From: Granulicella aggregans
GTDB lineage: Bacteria; Acidobacteriota; Terriglobia; Terriglobales; Acidobacteriaceae
Length of the DNA: 64,000 bases
Assembly (NCBI RefSeq): GCF_014203275.1
Contig: NZ_JACHIP010000003.1
Span: forward strand, 806,001-870,000
Direction of reading: 5' to 3'
Positions 37,145 to 46,747 of the stretch are shown here, in pieces. The translations under genes were made by a program, and so were the position numbers. How positions within the stretch are numbered: position 1 is the first letter of the stretch; each line of letters begins with the position of its first letter. The notes beneath the pieces are model-generated. The model was given only the letters and a program-made list of their open reading frames with translations, did not search any database and was not told the origin of the DNA.

Positions 37145-40100
37145 TCAAAAGATAAACTTCATTGCAAACTGAACGAAGCGCGCGTCAGGACTGTTGCTTT
37201 GCAGCGATCGAGACGAGGTGATCTGGCCGCCATTGTCTCCAACACCGCCGTTCCGCGTGCCATAGGCCGGCGTATTCAATACGTTGAATACGTCAGTACG
37301 GAACTGGATGGTCGTTTCGCGATACACAGGGAAGACCTTGAAGATAGACATATCGATTCGCTCATAGCCAGGACCATACGCCTGATTTCTTTTACCTCCT
37401 AGATAAGCGAGCGCGGCAAAGCCGGTGATCTGCTGATTACCGGTGATGAGGTTTCCGTTGGGCGGGTTGGCGAAGGCGCAAGGGTTATACCAGTTAGCGA
37501 CAGTGCGCACCTTGGTCGGGCAGGTGATCTCCGGATTGGTCGGATCAGGACTACCACCGGCCTTGAAGGGGTCGCGCACCTGGATGGCGTGGGAGCTGGC
37601 TCCATTGACGGCGGAGTTGTTGCCGTTGACGGTGTACGGTTGGCCCGTCTGCGCACGGAAGACGAGTGTGCTCGACCAGCCACCAGCGATGTAGTTCAAC
37701 GTTGAGCCTTTATTCAGATAAGGTTTGCCATGTCCGAAAGGAAGCTCATACGTGCCGTTGAAAGTGATGCGATGCCTAGTGTCCCAGGGAGAATTGCTGT
37801 AGTCGGCCCCGATGCCGACCAGGTTCGGATTCCGGAAACCGCCATCTCCGTTGCTACCTAACTGAGTGGGGGCGTCGTCGAGAGAGTGCGAATAGGTGTA
37901 GGTTGCCAGCAGGTTCAGGCCGTGGGAGTAGCGTTTGTCGAGCTTGCCTTGGAAGGAGTTGTAGTTACTTGAGCCTTCGTAGACGGTGTACTCGACACCG
38001 TTGAGCAGGGGGAAGGCACGTACCGTGTTTGAGTTGAGGTTAGGAGCGATGAGCGCTTCTGGGCCGTTCCGATCATAGGCCGTTGCCAGGTGACGCGACA
38101 GCGATCCAACATAACCGGCAGTCGCAACCAGATCGTGAGACAGGGCGTACTCCATCGTAAGGTTGAACTGCTCACTGTAAGCGGTCTTCTGGTTCTGCTG
38201 CGTACCAACGAGAGACGGACTTTGCACCGCGTTGACCAGGCCCGCCGCGATCTGACTACTGAAGCCGGTCTCGAGGTTGAGCCCATTCGTAGGACAATCG
38301 TTGGGATCGCAGTTCCCGCTGTTGAAGTTTGATGAAAACTGGAATGGATAGTTGAAGCCAAGATTCGGTGATCCACCCTGACTTTCGAGACCTCCAAAGA
38401 AGATACCGAATCCGGCACGCGCAACAAGGCTGTCTCGCACTTTGTAGGCTAACCCGACACGTGGAGCGAAGTTGAGGTGCTGCGCGTCTACCAGCGAATT
38501 GTTGTTCGTATATTGCAAGGTGACGTTGCTACTGGACAGTAGATTGAGGAAGGTGTCCGGAAACTGGATGCTTCGGTTCACGCTGGGGAGTATGAAGTCT
38601 CCAGTTCCTATACCGGGTCCAGTCTGTCCAGTCACATCGAAGCGAGCCTGGCGCTGATGACGCTCGAAGATGGGCTGTTGGTACTCATACCGGACACCCA
38701 TGTTCAAAGTAAGGGACGGAGTGACCTTCCAATCGTCCTGGAAGTACGCGGAACGAGCCCAGCGAACCTGATCAACGCCGGCAAAATTGGAGATGCCGGC
38801 CGAATCGATCTGATCGGTAAGGAAGTCGGCGACACCGCTACCCGTAAAGCTCGTTCCTGGCTTTCCTGTGAACTTGCCACTGAAGGCATAGGAGCCGCGC
38901 GCATTGATGGGTGCCAGCGTATAGAAACGGATGTGCTGGAAGTTTACGCCGCCCTTCAAGGTGTGGTTTCCAGCGACCTTCGTGAGATTGTCGAGGATTT
39001 GAAAGACGTTCTCGTACTCGTTTGCAGCATAGAACTCCGGACCTCCGAAGTTTGCAATGCCCGTGATACTCGTGAAGGGCAAACCGCCGTTGAGCGGCGC
39101 ATAGGGAATGCCGCCGAGACCAACCGCGGCGGCGGTATCTGTATTCGCGCCTTCTTGCAGATCAGAAAAATGGCCGTAGTTGTAACCGAAGCGGAACTCA
39201 TTGATGAGCGTATCGGAGAAGCTGTGGGTCTCGCTCATAGCAAAGTTCTCACCGAGATTCTTGGTCGTACCTGTGCTGCCATAGCTGCCGCCATCGAGGA
39301 CCGGCCCGAGTGGAGCAGGGTAATTCACCGGCTCATTCAAATAACTGAATCGAGCGAATGTCTGGTCACGCTGACGAATGTTCCAATCGGCACGTACATC
39401 GAATTGAAAGGTGTTATCGGCGACATTGCGCAGCACATTGAGATTGTTATAGGTGTTCGCGCCGTTCGTATTGGGCAACGGATAAAGATTAAGCAGCTTT
39501 TGCGCCACAGCACTGATTTGGTCTGCGCAGAGCACGTTCTGCTGTCCGTCGCAGTTCTGGAGCGTTGCCCCTCCAGAACCAGGGCGGTAGAGCGTAACTG
39601 GCGCTTGCCCGGTCAGAGAGGTATTCAGAAGCTCTGTGAAATTGCCCTGGCGCATCAGAGGCGTGGGTACCGTGTAGATGTTTTGTTGACCAAATATGAT
39701 GCGGTTTGCCTCCACATCCCCGAAAAGAAAGAGCTTGTCTTTAAGGACTGGAAAACCAAGCGTAGCGCCGAACTGGTTCTGCCGGTACTTGGGGACTGCT
39801 GGCGCAAAGTAGTCGCGCGCGTCCAGCACATCATTCCGGAAATACTCCCACAGATCACCGTGGATCTTGTTGGTGCCGGACTTGATGCTGGCATTAACCA
39901 CAGCCCCCGCAGAGTGACCGAACTCTGCGCTGTAGGCGCCCGTCTGGACCTTGAACTCCGCAAGTGCATCAGGTGGAGGCCGCACCACGAAGCTGGCCCC
40001 GTTGAGGAAGTCGACGACGTTGGTGTTATTGTCCACTCCGTCGAGGATGAAATTATTCTGTTCGGCTCGTTGTCCGTTGGCGTTGAAATCGCCTTTGCCC

Positions 40101-40714
40101 TGCCCGCGTGCCCCGTTTGATCCGTCGACTCCAGCGGTCAGCTGTGCGATGAAGACCCAATTGCGTCCATTCAAAGGAGTGGCATCGATCGTTTTAGCCT
40201 CGATGACCTGGCCGGTCGAGCTATCTTCGGTCTGCATCAACGGAGGTGGGTCCGTAACCTGCACCGTCTGACTGACTGAACCCACCGATAGCTTGACGTT
40301 GACTTCAAGACGCTGCTGAATGTCTACGCGGATGTTTTCCTGGTTGGTCGTCTGGAAGCCCGGGGCCGTAACGCTTAGCGAATAGCGGCCGATTTTGATC
40401 GGCGAGAAGACATAGACACCAGATTCGTCGGTGTGTCGCGTCAACAGCAGGCCAGTGTCAGTGCTCGTCAAGGTGACTGCGGCATTAGGAATACTGGCCC
40501 CAGCCTGGTCCTGCACCGTGCCAGTGATGGCTCCCTGATCGGTTTGTGCGGAGAGAGAGCATCCTGGGCCGATCAACAGGAACAAGCTCACGGTCCAGAA
40601 GACGGAAGCAATTCTCCGCCAAGCCCAGGACATGAGCTTACCCATCTTGCGCTCGGTAGAAGTTCGGTTGAACTGAAAGCCCTTTTCGATGGGCCGGCCT
40701 GCATCAATCGCCAT
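37145..40714 (-). CDS. TonB-dependent receptor with CarboxypepD_reg-like N-terminal domain
   Basis: 1189 residues from ATG 40714, with GGGGAGAAG upstream. A signal segment (VFWTVSLFLLIGPGCSLSAQ) precedes a carboxypeptidase-regulatory-like beta-sandwich (GAITGTVQDQAGASIPNAAV), then the plug (LNGRNWVFIAQLTAGV, LDGVDNNTNVVDF) and a ~900-residue 22-strand barrel ending in MKFIF, the terminal aromatic typical of outer-membrane proteins. This is the acidobacterial oligosaccharide-type receptor. It is the first gene of the operon with GH59, DUF5107 and MFS genes and should bring a galactoside across the outer membrane. Controlled by the divergent LacI-type protein. Confidence 0.9.
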   Translation of the reverse strand: MAIDAGRPIEKGFQFNRTSTERKMGKLMSWAWRRIASVFWTVSLFLLIGPGCSLSAQTDQGAITGTVQDQAGASIPNAAVTLTSTDTGLLLTRHTDESGVYVFSPIKIGRYSLSVTAPGFQTTNQENIRVDIQQRLEVNVKLSVGSVSQTVQVTDPPPLMQTEDSSTGQVIEAKTIDATPLNGRNWVFIAQLTAGVDGSNGARGQGKGDFNANGQRAEQNNFILDGVDNNTNVVDFLNGASFVVRPPPDALAEFKVQTGAYSAEFGHSAGAVVNASIKSGTNKIHGDLWEYFRNDVLDARDYFAPAVPKYRQNQFGATLGFPVLKDKLFLFGDVEANRIIFGQQNIYTVPTPLMRQGNFTELLNTSLTGQAPVTLYRPGSGGATLQNCDGQQNVLCADQISAVAQKLLNLYPLPNTNGANTYNNLNVLRNVADNTFQFDVRADWNIRQRDQTFARFSYLNEPVNYPAPLGPVLDGGSYGSTGTTKNLGENFAMSETHSFSDTLINEFRFGYNYGHFSDLQEGANTDTAAAVGLGGIPYAPLNGGLPFTSITGIANFGGPEFYAANEYENVFQILDNLTKVAGNHTLKGGVNFQHIRFYTLAPINARGSYAFSGKFTGKPGTSFTGSGVADFLTDQIDSAGISNFAGVDQVRWARSAYFQDDWKVTPSLTLNMGVRYEYQQPIFERHQRQARFDVTGQTGPGIGTGDFILPSVNRSIQFPDTFLNLLSSSNVTLQYTNNNSLVDAQHLNFAPRVGLAYKVRDSLVARAGFGIFFGGLESQGGSPNLGFNYPFQFSSNFNSGNCDPNDCPTNGLNLETGFSSQIAAGLVNAVQSPSLVGTQQNQKTAYSEQFNLTMEYALSHDLVATAGYVGSLSRHLATAYDRNGPEALIAPNLNSNTVRAFPLLNGVEYTVYEGSSNYNSFQGKLDKRYSHGLNLLATYTYSHSLDDAPTQLGSNGDGGFRNPNLVGIGADYSNSPWDTRHRITFNGTYELPFGHGKPYLNKGSTLNYIAGGWSSTLVFRAQTGQPYTVNGNNSAVNGASSHAIQVRDPFKAGGSPDPTNPEITCPTKVRTVANWYNPCAFANPPNGNLITGNQQITGFAALAYLGGKRNQAYGPGYERIDMSIFKVFPVYRETTIQFRTDVFNVLNTPAYGTRNGGVGDNGGQITSSRSLQSNSPDARFVQFAMKFIF

Positions 40715-40781
40715 TTTCTTCTCCCCTAAATCGCCACTCTCAACCCAATTCCCCGGACGCTCGTTGTTCAATCTGAAACAC

Positions 40782-40795
40782 CGTGTACGTACACG
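40782..40795. promoter_or_regulatory. 14-bp palindrome, candidate LacI-type operator
   Basis: Perfect palindrome CGTGTACGTACACG, with weaker symmetry out to 40776-40801. It lies in the divergent gap, 68 bp upstream of the TonB receptor start and 225 bp before the LacI-type start. Central CpG symmetry is typical of LacI-family operators. Confidence 0.65.
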
Positions 40796-41019
40796 TTTTT
40801 TGACGAAACGAAATGTAGCGATTCGCAGCCGGATTTGTCAATAAGAATTCTGAACAAATTTTCGCAGTGACATTGGCTAGGTTTCGGGAACGCATCCCAC
40901 AAGTGATAACTTCGTGTTCGTTACCGCTTTTTCGCGCTCTTTCGCACTACCGACCCTGCGACAGGGACTTCGGAGCAACCTCGGCCTTCGTCCTCCGCCT
41001 ACCCTTGTATCCTTGCCAG

Positions 41020-42114
41020 ATGCAGGACTCGATTAAGCTCGCCGGAATCCGAGAGATCGCCGAGGCGCTCTCGATCTCGAATGGCACGGTGGACCGCGCT
41101 CTTCATGGACGCGGAGGCGTTAGCGCGAAGACCGCGGCGCGCGTGCTGAAAATGGCCGAAGAGCTTGGCTATCGCCCAAACCTTGCGGCAAGAGCGCTGA
41201 AGCTGAACCGGCGCATCCGCATCGGCGTGCAATTGCCGAAGCAGATTGCTTCGTTCTTCGATCCTCTTAGATCGGCAATACGCAGTGCTGCGACGGCTTC
41301 GCGGGGGTTCCAGATAGCGTTGGACTTCGAAGAGTATCCGCGCTTGGGTCACGGCGACGTCGAACTGCTCACGAGAGTACTGGGGAGGCCCAGCGACCAG
41401 CGCTACGATGCGCTGATCGTCACCCCCGGCAACCCAGCACGCGTCGATGCGTTGCTGACGAGTATCGCGCGATCTGGGACAGCGATTATTTGTGTCGCCA
41501 GCGATGCCCCACGCAGTGAGCGACTGGCATCCGTCGCGGTCGATGCCTATACGAGTGGTTCGATCGCGGCAGAATTGCTTGCAAGAACACTGCCAAACGG
41601 TTCGGTTGCGACGATTACAGGCGACCTGACAACCCTCGACCACGCAGACAAGCTGCGAGGATTTGCTGCGACACTCGCAACGCTAGCACCGCATTTGACT
41701 CTGCTCACTGCGGTCGAATCGCACGATCGAGCAGAGGAAGCGTACCGTCAGACCGTCGCTCTCTTGAAACGGAGGCCTCGTCCTGTCGGCCTCTATCTCA
41801 GCACGGCCAACAGTATTCCTGTCCTCGAGGCAGTGCGCGAACATAGAATGGCTGGCAAGATCCAGATCGTAACAACCGATCTCTTCAATGCCCTGCTGCC
41901 CTATATCGAGTCCGGAGATGTACTCGCTACGCTGTATCAGCGGCCCCAGACGCAGGCCAAGATCGCCCTGGAAACGATCACTAGCTACCTGCTTGAAGGT
42001 ACGTTGCTCAATCCAGTCACGCGACTTGCTCCGCACATCATTCTGCGAAGCAATCTCCCGCTTTTTCTAGATCACGTCACGGAACGCCAAATATCCCGCG
42101 GAGTAAGCTTCTAG
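41020..42114 (+). CDS. LacI-family transcriptional regulator
   Basis: 364 residues from ATG 41020 (MQDSIKLAGIREIAEALSIS). The N-terminal helix-turn-helix and hinge are seen as IREIAEALSISNGTVDRALH and GVSAKTAARVLKMAEELGYR, followed by PNLAARAL. The periplasmic-binding-protein-like sensor domain follows (IGVQLPKQIASFFDPL, YDALIVTPGNPARVD, LYLSTANSIPVLEAVREH). Position and the palindrome upstream of the receptor gene point to local control of the galactoside operon by a sugar ligand. Divergent from the operon. Confidence 0.88.
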   Translation: MQDSIKLAGIREIAEALSISNGTVDRALHGRGGVSAKTAARVLKMAEELGYRPNLAARALKLNRRIRIGVQLPKQIASFFDPLRSAIRSAATASRGFQIALDFEEYPRLGHGDVELLTRVLGRPSDQRYDALIVTPGNPARVDALLTSIARSGTAIICVASDAPRSERLASVAVDAYTSGSIAAELLARTLPNGSVATITGDLTTLDHADKLRGFAATLATLAPHLTLLTAVESHDRAEEAYRQTVALLKRRPRPVGLYLSTANSIPVLEAVREHRMAGKIQIVTTDLFNALLPYIESGDVLATLYQRPQTQAKIALETITSYLLEGTLLNPVTRLAPHIILRSNLPLFLDHVTERQISRGVSF

Positions 42115-42792
42115 CACTCACCATCCTCTGAACAAATAGGGCGATCATTACTCTGTCGATGGCCTTGTGTCATCTGGATCATCTAGCGCTCTCGGCCGAG
42201 GATTACAACATCGCGCCGTCAACCGATCAAGCTGTCATTCGGCAAAGCCGCCAGACCGGAGAGTGCGAGTTGATTTGGCCCGCTGGGACCTGGTGCCGCT
42301 CTTCACGAAGAGCCTTACTGACATAAAGCGTTGCACCATCCACCTGGGCAGACAGGTCTAGTGAGGCATCTGGGGCCACATCCATTGCCCACATTCTCTT
42401 CGACCGTTCCCTACACTATTCCCCACAGTTAGCATTAGCTAGGGGTCTTGCAGCGGCTATCCTGCACTTCTACCTAATGTGCAAACGGTTGAAAAGATTA
42501 AGCGAAAATCGATAAAACACTGGCATTTTGCAGAATCTGGGACCATAAACGTCTCAACGAGAATGCCCGCTTGGGTTTTATGTTCTTGATTATAAGAGAT
42601 TTATATGCGCTGGTTGCCCCCCAGGGAACCACTGGCTTTGATAGTACAGGGGTTACGGTCTTTTCCACATTTTTCCCCAAACCTTTCCCCAAACGCAAAT
42701 TAAGGATGTGTATCCCGGTCTACTGCTCTTCGTGGGGCCTCGTCAGAATAGCCGTGTGCAATCCGCCGAAGCGAGCGTGGACGGAATCACTC
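42115..42792. other. Intergenic region containing an SRAP remnant
   Basis: About 680 bp. 42195-42330 is a frameshifted SRAP relic. 42480-42720 is more AT-rich than its surroundings and carries two close C-rich tracts (TTTTTCCCC, CTTTCCCC near 42670-42690), otherwise unassigned. Confidence 0.45.
42195..42330 (+). pseudogene. SRAP (HMCES/YedK-like) gene fragment
   Basis: One frame reads AEDYNIAPSTDQAVIRQS, and after a frameshift near 42275 the next reads RWDLVPLFTKSLTDIK, then CTI. These match consecutive SRAP segments (PDDYNIAPSTFQPVIRE, MRWGLIPFFTKQLSDVK) of the broken gene at 49860. It lacks start and C-terminus. SRAP proteins bind abasic sites in single-stranded DNA through Cys2. Confidence 0.75.
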
Positions 42793-43608
42793 CTATGCTT
42801 TCGCCAGCAAGTCTACGAAGACACTGAACCGTGACTCAATCTCAGTGGCCGAAGTTGTCGAATAGCCCAGCTCCTTCGCCAGCACTTCGAGCTCCGGCTT
42901 CCACTCCGCTGCGAGCTGAACAGTCGGCGGAAAGCCATGGGTAGCGCGTTCCTTGAACACCTGTTCCGCCGCCGCTTGTACTTTCTTCGCATCCAACTTG
43001 CCGAGCATGTCGATCAACAGAATGTCGAGAACGTCGCGGGCGCGGCCCGCAGAGTACGGCCCCGTGCAGGCGTGAAGTTTTTGAGCGATTTGTTCGCTCA
43101 GATTGAGGCAGCGGATCGGAGATGGGACGCGCAATCCCATCGCGGCAAGTCCTTGAATTGTTGGCACGACAAATTCCACCGCGCCCCGTCCAGATGGTCC
43201 CAAATCAACGTCGATGGTTTGCCACGCGCGGGTTCGGTATCGGATGGCGAGTTCCAGTCGAACCGCGTCCACCTTGTCGATGTTCAAGGGCTTCCCTTTC
43301 AAACGAAAGGTGAAGTCATCGAAGCTGAGCGCGACGGCATCCTGAAATGCCCGTAGCCGCTTAGTCCGTTCGGCCGGTACACCGATGTCGATGTCCTTTG
43401 TCGCTCGTGCTCCCTCGGCGAATCTGAGTTCAAGAGCGACGCCGCCTTTCAGGTCGTAGCTGTCGAGAATACCTTCGCTCACCGCTCGTTCAAGAACGCC
43501 GCAAAGCGCCAGGAACGTAACCCAGCGGCGAAGACGCTCCTGCGCGACTCCCTGTTCCTTGGCGACCCGAGCTAGTGTCTTTTCGAGGCGTTCAACTGGC
43601 TGCGGCAT
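42793..43608 (-). CDS. AbiEii-type nucleotidyltransferase toxin
   Basis: A 271-residue protein of the AbiEii/AbiGii nucleotidyltransferase family (MNT/DUF1814 class). The core motif is GGVALELRF....ATKDIDIG, with Gly-Gly and the Asp-x-Asp metal site. It overlaps the 3' end of the antitoxin gene by 17 bp, an operon-coupled arrangement typical of type IV AbiE systems, where the toxin blocks growth (some members modify tRNA or other nucleic acids) and the antitoxin represses the operon. In some hosts AbiE also defends against phage. Both genes appear intact. Confidence 0.88.
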   Translation of the reverse strand: MPQPVERLEKTLARVAKEQGVAQERLRRWVTFLALCGVLERAVSEGILDSYDLKGGVALELRFAEGARATKDIDIGVPAERTKRLRAFQDAVALSFDDFTFRLKGKPLNIDKVDAVRLELAIRYRTRAWQTIDVDLGPSGRGAVEFVVPTIQGLAAMGLRVPSPIRCLNLSEQIAQKLHACTGPYSAGRARDVLDILLIDMLGKLDAKKVQAAAEQVFKERATHGFPPTVQLAAEWKPELEVLAKELGYSTTSATEIESRFSVFVDLLAKA

Positions 43609-44221
43609 GATGCACCTTCACCGACTTTCCGTTCGTCGATGGTGAGGGGATAGATGAAGTACGAGTAATGGATCTCCGAAGGCTGCTTGCCTCCGCGTTG
43701 TTGAGTAGCCCCTCGCGGAGCGCGGCGCTAACGGACTGCCGGGCAACATCGGTTCGGTGTGTGGCCGAGAGTACGTCCAAGATGCTGCGGCTCAGCGTGG
43801 TAACGGGGAGACCTTCATGTTCCCCGATGTCCTGGGGAGAAAGATTGGCTCTATGGATCGCTACCCACTCCGGGCACTTCCGACGCAATCTTGCTGAGGT
43901 GGGAACGGTAAGATTTACGCGCGGTGGGTTTGCATCGGAGATACCGTAGAGTAGCAATGCCGTCTCATGCGAGAGGGCGATGTCCTCTGGCCCTTGGCTG
44001 GCCTTAGCCCACAGGACGGCCTCGCGGTATTGAGCGAGACGGTCTGACGGGTAATGAGCAATCCGATAGACCCCCCTAGTCATGCGCTCCAATCGGCCAC
44101 GCTGCGCCAGACGAACCAAAACGGAATCTTGTATGCCGGCGGCGCGCGCCTCTTTCGACGTGAGCAGCCCATCATGCTCTTCGGCAAGTGCAAACAGTTC
44201 ATCCATGCGGGTGCGCGGCAT
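43592..44221 (-). CDS. AbiEi-type antitoxin / transcriptional regulator
   Basis: 209 residues from ATG 44221 (MPRTRMDELF). The N-terminal winged helix reads LFALAEEHDGLLTSKEARAA, then LVRLAQRGRLERMTRGVYRI, the hallmark of AbiEi proteins. The C-terminal antitoxin domain follows (ETALLLYGISD, TTLSRSILDVL). AbiEi binds inverted repeats in its own promoter; a 10-bp inverted repeat lies just upstream. Cognate toxin: 42793-43608. Confidence 0.85.
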   Translation of the reverse strand: MPRTRMDELFALAEEHDGLLTSKEARAAGIQDSVLVRLAQRGRLERMTRGVYRIAHYPSDRLAQYREAVLWAKASQGPEDIALSHETALLLYGISDANPPRVNLTVPTSARLRRKCPEWVAIHRANLSPQDIGEHEGLPVTTLSRSILDVLSATHRTDVARQSVSAALREGLLNNAEASSLRRSITRTSSIPSPSTNGKSVKVHHAAAS

Positions 44222-44251
44222 TAATTGATTTTGCTCCCAGCGCGCTAGCTC

Positions 44252-44286
44252 TGTCAATATCGTTCCATTGTTGAATGATACTGACA
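44252..44286. promoter_or_regulatory. Inverted repeat upstream of the AbiE operon
   Basis: TGTCAATATC (44252-44261) and GATACTGACA (44277-44286) are inverted with 9 of 10 matches, separated by 15 nt. The distal arm on the minus strand contains TTGACA, a -35-like hexamer, so repressor binding would block the promoter. This fits AbiEi autoregulation. Confidence 0.6.
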
Positions 44287-44605
44287 TGCTCAGATTGCTC
44301 AGTGAGTAACTCGGCGATTTCGAGTCAATGGAGAAACGCTACGGCCGAGATCACCGGCTTTAGTGATTTCTTTGCGAGGCCTATCGGCCGCCAGGTATCG
44401 CCTGCACTTAAGCTCGGCGCTCACTTCCCGGCGTTCCTCCTCCGAAAGATACACCTTTCAGGGATTGGCGCCCTCTGCAGGGTAATTGGCGTGCTTTGCT
44501 TGGCAGCCATCATCTCCGAAACCTAGCTTAAAACATATTGATTGCGAACGGAGCTCGACCCCTGAAAGGTTTGGAAGCGAGTCGGCGATCCATAGGAGAA
44601 AGTCT
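44287..44605. other. Intergenic region with an 11-bp inverted repeat
   Basis: ACCTTTCAGGG (44455-44465) and its exact complement (44560-44570) flank ~95 bp just before the reductase gene. Possible operator pair; otherwise nothing seen. Confidence 0.4.
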
Positions 44606-45436
44606 ATGAACACTGAAGTGGTTGTAGTCATCGGTGCTGGTGGCATTGGGATGGCAATCGCCCGTCGTCAGGGCTTTGGCAGACACATTCTTTTAGCGGA
44701 CTTCAACGAGCCGTTGTTAGCGGTCGCTGTAAAAGAACTTGAGGTGGCGAGTTACAAGGTTTCCCCGCTGAAGGTCGATGTTTCGTCCCGCAAGTCCGTG
44801 CGTGCTCTTGCCGATATGGCGGTCTCCCTCGGAAGCGTAATCAATGTCGTCAATACGGCCGGGGTTTCGCCGAACATGGCACCTCCCGACCGCGTGCTGG
44901 CCGTGGACTTATACGGGAGCGCAGTTGTCTTCGAAGAGTTCGAACATGTGATCGCTCCCGGCGGGTCGGCGCTGCTTGTTTCCAGCATGGCAGGCTATAT
45001 GTCCCCGGCGCTGCCGAAGGAGCAGGACCACGCCCTGGCGTTTACACCGGCAGATGAATTGCTAACGCTGCCGTTCCTCAGCGCGGAAGCGGTTCCGAAT
45101 TCGATGGTTGCGTACATCCTCTCCAAACGGGCAAACCACCTGCGTGTACAGGCATCCAGCATTAGCTGGGGAAAGCGTGGCGCTCGCGTGAACTCCATCA
45201 GCCCAGGAATCGTCTCGACTCCTCTTGCACAGCATGAGTTGAACTCGCCGATCGGCGATATGTACCGCGCCATGATTGAGGCGTCGCCCGCGAAGCGGAT
45301 GGCTTCGCCCGATGAGATCGCCGTTGCAGCAAACTATCTCCTTGGCCCAGATGCAGGCTTCATCACTGGGACCGACCTGCTGATTGACGGCGGTGTCATT
45401 GCTGCAATGCTCGCCGGTCTCCTGCCAACACCGTAA
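44606..45436 (+). CDS. SDR-family oxidoreductase
   Basis: 276 residues from ATG 44606 (AGGAGAAAG upstream). The Rossmann motif is VVVIGAGGIGMAIA, an unusual GAGGIGxA form; the catalytic motif is SMVAYILSKRANHL (YxxxK), with Ser-Ser in LLVSSMAGYM. SPGIVSTPLA and ITGTDLLIDGG are typical SDR C-terminal motifs. It is immediately followed by an AraC regulator (41-bp gap), repeating the reductase-regulator pairing seen at 3-5 kb. Substrate unknown. Confidence 0.87.
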   Translation: MNTEVVVVIGAGGIGMAIARRQGFGRHILLADFNEPLLAVAVKELEVASYKVSPLKVDVSSRKSVRALADMAVSLGSVINVVNTAGVSPNMAPPDRVLAVDLYGSAVVFEEFEHVIAPGGSALLVSSMAGYMSPALPKEQDHALAFTPADELLTLPFLSAEAVPNSMVAYILSKRANHLRVQASSISWGKRGARVNSISPGIVSTPLAQHELNSPIGDMYRAMIEASPAKRMASPDEIAVAANYLLGPDAGFITGTDLLIDGGVIAAMLAGLLPTP

Positions 45437-45477
45437 CAGGCCATCACAACATATCTCTCTTGAAAGCTGAGACGACA

Positions 45478-46503
45478 ATGGTCAAACACTTTCGCGTACC
45501 AGGTAGTCTTCGGTTGAGGTTGGAAGAGGCGGGCATCCTTGTTCCTGCAGTGCTGCGCAGGGCGGGGCTGTCGCAGAACCTCTTCGATCAAACCCGTATC
45601 CTCGTTTCCACGGAAGAACTCTTCGCGCTTTGGACTGCCATTGGCGAGGTCAGCAAGGACGCGTCTATCGGCGTGCGCCTTGGGACAGAGAGCAGCATCG
45701 CACGCTTCCACCCCATGGGGCTGGCAGCTCTCTCGACGGAGAGCTTTGGCACGGCAATCAAACACATGGCCAGATACAAGCGGCTCGCTGCCCCGGAAGA
45801 GATCCTGCATGAGGCGGTCGAGGACGAGTGGGCCATCCAGTTCCGGTGGACGCTTGCTGTTGATATCGAACCTGCGGTGCTTGTCGAGCATTGCTTCGCA
45901 TGGGTGCTCACCATCGCGCGGGAAGGCACAGGAACCCGGATCAAACCGCTTCGCGTTGAGTTGGTACAGCCACGAAGCCACACGAAGGCGTTGGAAAAGC
46001 ACTTCGGCTGCCCCGTGATCTGTGGCGCGTCGCGCAACGCAATTATCTTCCGCGCCGAGGATGCAGCCATCCCGTTTGTGACACGGAATGCAGAGCTCCT
46101 GGAGATGCTCGCGCCTCAATTCGATCAGGAGCTGAAGACACGAACTGCGGACGAAGACCACTTCATCGACCTGGTGCGCGGCACGATTCAGCAGAGGCTT
46201 ACCGGGCACCGTCCAGTGGTGGACGACGTTGCAAAGGACCTGCACATGAGCTCCCGCACACTTCAGCGGCGTCTTCAGGATTCAGGCTCCAGCTATCAAC
46301 GGGTTCTTGACGATGCCAGGCACCAGATGGCCCGGTACTACCTCAGCAATTCGGTACTCGAACTTGCAGAAGCTGCATATCTTCTGGGCTATGAAGATGC
46401 TAACTCTTTCGCACGGGCCTTCCGCGCCTGGGAGGGAATGCCGCCGAAGAATTGGCGCGAGGCCCAGCGAGCCACCCCGTCCAGCAGCTCTCGGCCCAAC
46501 TGA
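45478..46503 (+). CDS. AraC-family transcriptional regulator, paralog of 4421-5428
   Basis: 341 residues. The two proteins share VKHFRVPG.L...LEE.G at the start, STEELFALWTAIGEV/STGELFALWRAIDQV in the sensor domain, and a nearly identical helix-turn-helix end (MSSRTLQRRLQDSGSSYQRV; LLGYEDANSFARAFRAWEG). It is co-oriented with and 41 bp downstream of the SDR gene, so it is possibly in the same operon. The IS21 relic begins within a few bases of the stop, but the usual C-terminal GMPP..WRE motif is present, so the gene is complete. Confidence 0.87.
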   Translation: MVKHFRVPGSLRLRLEEAGILVPAVLRRAGLSQNLFDQTRILVSTEELFALWTAIGEVSKDASIGVRLGTESSIARFHPMGLAALSTESFGTAIKHMARYKRLAAPEEILHEAVEDEWAIQFRWTLAVDIEPAVLVEHCFAWVLTIAREGTGTRIKPLRVELVQPRSHTKALEKHFGCPVICGASRNAIIFRAEDAAIPFVTRNAELLEMLAPQFDQELKTRTADEDHFIDLVRGTIQQRLTGHRPVVDDVAKDLHMSSRTLQRRLQDSGSSYQRVLDDARHQMARYYLSNSVLELAEAAYLLGYEDANSFARAFRAWEGMPPKNWREAQRATPSSSSRPN

Positions 46504-46506
46504 CCT

Positions 46507-46727
46507 TAAAAGACTTCGAGATGCTCAGCCAGCGATACGAACGCGGATCGACTCTGATCACTTCGAACCTGCCGTTTCAAGAGTGGACCGAGATCCTCGG
46601 CTCGGAACGGCTGACCGGAGCCTTGCTCGACCGCCTTACCCACCACGTCCACATCCTGGAGATGAACGGCGACAGCTATCGCCTCAAGCAGAGCCGCCGC
46701 AAGCGTCCCCCATCTTCCGAACGCTGA
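46507..46727 (+). pseudogene. IstB-like ATPase C-terminal fragment (IS21 family)
   Basis: The frame reads SQRYERGSTLITSNLPFQEW, then ILGSERLTGALLDRLTHHVH, the last ~65 residues of IstB transposition helpers. The AAA+ ATP-binding part is missing and no istA is present. It starts right after the AraC stop, showing that an IS21-family element landed there and was mostly deleted. Confidence 0.8.
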
Positions 46728-46747
46728 CTCTACCCCCGAACGCGCCT

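Noticed and set aside
38657-40120. 487-codon plus-strand frame opposite the TonB receptor
   Set aside because: Antisense shadow of a clear TonB-receptor gene; no RBS or family pattern.
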